DNA of 64,000 nucleotides. It comes from Acidobacteriota bacterium (lineage in GTDB: Bacteria > Acidobacteriota > Terriglobia > Acidiferrales > UBA7541). The notes beneath the pieces were generated by a model. It worked only from the letters and a program-made list of their open reading frames with translations, was not told the origin of the DNA and did not search any database. The DNA lies in NCBI GenBank assembly GCA_013289955.1, contig JABCYZ010000013.1:1-64000 (forward strand), given 5' to 3'. The position numbers and the translations under genes were made by a program. Position 1 is the stretch's first letter. Each line of letters opens with the position of its first letter. Below are positions 61,963 through 64,000 of the stretch, piece by piece.

Positions 61963-64000
61963 TCCGCCGTCGACGGGGATGATGTGACCCGTGGTGCAAC
62001 GAGCCTGGGAACCAGCCAGAAACAAAATGGCGCGCGCACAATCGGCCGGCTCGACCGCCTGACGCGTCAGAGTTCGCTGTGCATAGAAGACGGCCAGCAG
62101 AGAGCGCAGTTCGTCATCGGTTTGCTCTTCCCGGAATGCAATCCCATATTTTTTGAGGGAGGCGATCACGCGATCGCGGGGAAACATCGTCGAGCCTTTG
62201 ACGACCGCCGCGGGGCTGACGCCGTTCACGCGGACTCGCGGAGCGAGAGAGACCGCCAGTTCGCGGATAAGGTGGCTCACGGCGGCTTTGCTTACGTCGT
62301 ACGCTTCGCTGCCTCGCTTGGAGACGACGGCGTTCGCTGAGCTCGTAAAGACCAGCGAAGCAGCAAGATCCTGCTTGGCAAAGATCGCAGCCGCTTCGTC
62401 GGCCAGCAGATAGTTGGCGGTAACGTTTAGATCGAGCGTGCTGTGCCACTGTTCATCCGAAATTCGCCCGTCCGGAGAGGAGGGAAACAGCGCCGCGGTA
62501 TTAATAAGACAATCGAAGCCGCCAAACGCGGCGACCACGGCCTGCAACGCGCGGCAAATGGATTCGCGGCTGCGAATGTCGAGTGCCAGCGCGAGCACGT
62601 TTTCCTTGCTGCAAAACGCCGTTGCTTCCTTCACAACGCTCTGCGCCGCATCGAGATCGCGGTCGGCGATAGCAACGTGCGCACCGCGCTCGGCCGCTTG
62701 AATGGCAGCCTCGCGCCCGATCCCGTTGCCACCGCCAACGATGACAAAAACTTGGCGGCTGAACTCTTTCTCGGGTGGCTGCCGGCGGAGCTTAGCTTCT
62801 TCGAGTGCCCAATATTCGATGCGAAATGCTTCTGAGGGCGGCAGCGCGACGTAGTTGTGCTTCACGGTAAACGCAGAGTGCGGCGCGGCCGCTCCCGCCT
62901 GCGGGACTTTGGCTGGAAGGCTTCCGTCATCCAGCGCCGTAGCACCTTCCATCACGTGAATGGCATTGATGTAAAACTCTCCAGTGATGCGCGCTTCGGT
63001 CTTGCTCTTGCCGAAACTGAACATTCCCACGCCGGGCACGAGCACGACAGTAGGGTTCTGATCGCGAACGGCGGGGGAACCGGCGGCCGCGTGGCCAGTG
63101 TAGTAGAGCCTGTAATCTTCGCGATATTTCTTGATAGCCGGCTCGATGGCGGAATGAAATTCGGCAACATCGCCCGCGGGATTCCAGTCGACAAATAACG
63201 GACGAATCTTCGTGCGTATGAAATGATCAGGACAGCTGGTTCCGAGAAATGCCAACTCGGCGGCCCAAACCGAGTTCACAAACTGCAGCACTTCCGGCAA
63301 GCCGCTGTAGCTTCCAATCAGACGCTTTTCTGCGGATACTAGTCCGCGTATCACCGGAAAAAGGCTCGCGGCAAGTTCTGTGCGGTCTTGCCTTGTCGCG
63401 TGTCGCTGACCGCCAAAGACAGCGCTGGTCTTACGCTCGGCATGGCCAAGCACAAACTGTCCGATCTGATCGATGATCGTAATCGTGTTGACATAGCATT
63501 CGCGCTGGGTATCGCCCCAGGTGAAAAGCCCGTGTCCTCCCAGCACGATGCCATCGCAGTCGGGATGGGTCTTGACCGCTTTTTCCATCATGAGCCCCAA
63601 CTCAAACCCCGGGCGCTGCCAGGGAACCCATACGAGTCGGTGATGAAAGCGGTGATTGAACTCGTCGAGACGTTCGAGGCCGTTCGCCGTTGCAGCCAGC
63701 GCAATGGCCCAGTCGGGATGCAGATGATCGACATGGCGAAACGGAAGGAAGGCATGCAAGGAGGTGTCGATTGAAGCGGCCACGCTGTTCGGGCCGAAAG
63801 TACAGAGAGGATAAAAATCCACCATCTCGTCTTCGTAAGCGGCGCCGCGATAGCGGCTCTTGAGACTGACCAGTTTCTCGAGGAAAAGTGTGGCGAAGCC
63901 GCCTCGCTGGATGCTTCCAAGGTCGCCGCCGCTCCCTTTTACCCACAAAACCGGCGTGGAAGCGCCGCTGACAGGATCCGGGGCCAAGATCTTGGAGCTG
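61939..64000 (-). CDS. Bifunctional rhamnulose-1-phosphate aldolase/lactaldehyde dehydrogenase, 5' end outside window
   Basis: About 686 residues are visible; the frame stays open to the window edge ('SSKILAPDPVSG'), so the true N-terminus is missing. The first half is a class II aldolase (zinc region 'FRHVDHLHPDWAIA', 'IVLGGHGLFTWG'); the second, from about 420, is a short-chain dehydrogenase ('IVGGGNGIGREAA', 'NTAALFPSS', 'AYDVSKAAV', and 'TGHIIPVDGG'). It splits rhamnulose-1-phosphate into dihydroxyacetone phosphate and lactaldehyde, and then oxidises lactaldehyde to lactate. It completes the pathway with the convergent isomerase and kinase. Confidence 0.93.
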   Translation of the reverse strand, partial: SSKILAPDPVSGASTPVLWVKGSGGDLGSIQRGGFATLFLEKLVSLKSRYRGAAYEDEMVDFYPLCTFGPNSVAASIDTSLHAFLPFRHVDHLHPDWAIALAATANGLERLDEFNHRFHHRLVWVPWQRPGFELGLMMEKAVKTHPDCDGIVLGGHGLFTWGDTQRECYVNTITIIDQIGQFVLGHAERKTSAVFGGQRHATRQDRTELAASLFPVIRGLVSAEKRLIGSYSGLPEVLQFVNSVWAAELAFLGTSCPDHFIRTKIRPLFVDWNPAGDVAEFHSAIEPAIKKYREDYRLYYTGHAAAGSPAVRDQNPTVVLVPGVGMFSFGKSKTEARITGEFYINAIHVMEGATALDDGSLPAKVPQAGAAAPHSAFTVKHNYVALPPSEAFRIEYWALEEAKLRRQPPEKEFSRQVFVIVGGGNGIGREAAIQAAERGAHVAIADRDLDAAQSVVKEATAFCSKENVLALALDIRSRESICRALQAVVAAFGGFDCLINTAALFPSSPDGRISDEQWHSTLDLNVTANYLLADEAAAIFAKQDLAASLVFTSSANAVVSKRGSEAYDVSKAAVSHLIRELAVSLAPRVRVNGVSPAAVVKGSTMFPRDRVIASLKKYGIAFREEQTDDELRSLLAVFYAQRTLTRQAVEPADCARAILFLAGSQARCTTGHIIPVDGGLPEAFLR

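Overview
The window looks like a piece of an Acidobacteriota chromosome (class Terriglobia, soil type). This is an inference from gene content, not from a marker gene. It holds three large duplicated MacB/FtsX permeases of the type called acidobacterial duplicated orphan permeases (ADOP), two of them paired with a PadR regulator gene. It also holds a Ser/Thr kinase-TPR receptor, many secreted beta-propeller, Kelch, HAF and Ig-like proteins, and Gram-negative envelope proteins (TonB type, outer-membrane barrel). No rRNA, CRISPR array, intact transposase or intact integrase was found. One tRNA gene, tRNA-Ile(CAU), is present.

Layout. 0.7-4.2 kb: a secreted propeller protein with LGFP repeats. 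4.4-5.4 kb: decayed DNA with remnants of a permease and of ssb. 5.5-8.2 kb: an ADOP permease and an orphan Phd/YefM antitoxin. 8.4-19.6 kb: the tRNA and many small single accessory genes (Imm50-like immunity protein, duplicated TonB protein, JAMM protease, GNAT, YdeI/OmdA protein, hydrolase, HAF-repeat protein). 19.9-25.9 kb: an overlapping TetR-LytTR pair, an outer-membrane protein and a Kelch protein. 26-29 kb: PadR plus ADOP. 29-36 kb: a frameshifted kinase-TPR gene, a RibD/DHFR-like reductase, an M28 peptidase and a short Wza-like protein. 36.5-41.3 kb: a multicopper oxidase, a secreted phosphoesterase and a beta-lactamase-TPR protein. 42.8-49.7 kb: a 2321-residue subtilase with FG-GAP repeats. 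50-53 kb: an ArsR-SRPBCC pair and membrane proteins. 53.2-56.4 kb: a broken PadR gene with an intact operator-like palindrome, and an ADOP. 56.4-58.9 kb: ICMT-like, zinc-ribbon and neprosin-like genes. 59.2-64 kb: L-rhamnose catabolism (isomerase, kinase, and a convergent fused aldolase-dehydrogenase cut by the window end).

The most interesting structure is not a gene. A family of roughly 30-base imperfect palindromes, approximate form CACTTnTCCGrTTACCGCG + TTTAyCGGGACTT, recurs about 20 times between genes. Five single genes have a copy on both sides, and two copies supply the stop codon of the adjacent gene. A second palindrome family lies at 10.1-11.5 kb. Several genes have sigma70-type promoters whose -10 box lies only 6-9 bases from the start codon, which suggests leaderless transcripts. 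The window also carries several frameshifts and stops, mostly single-base indels in short homopolymers. These are either real pseudogenes or assembly errors.
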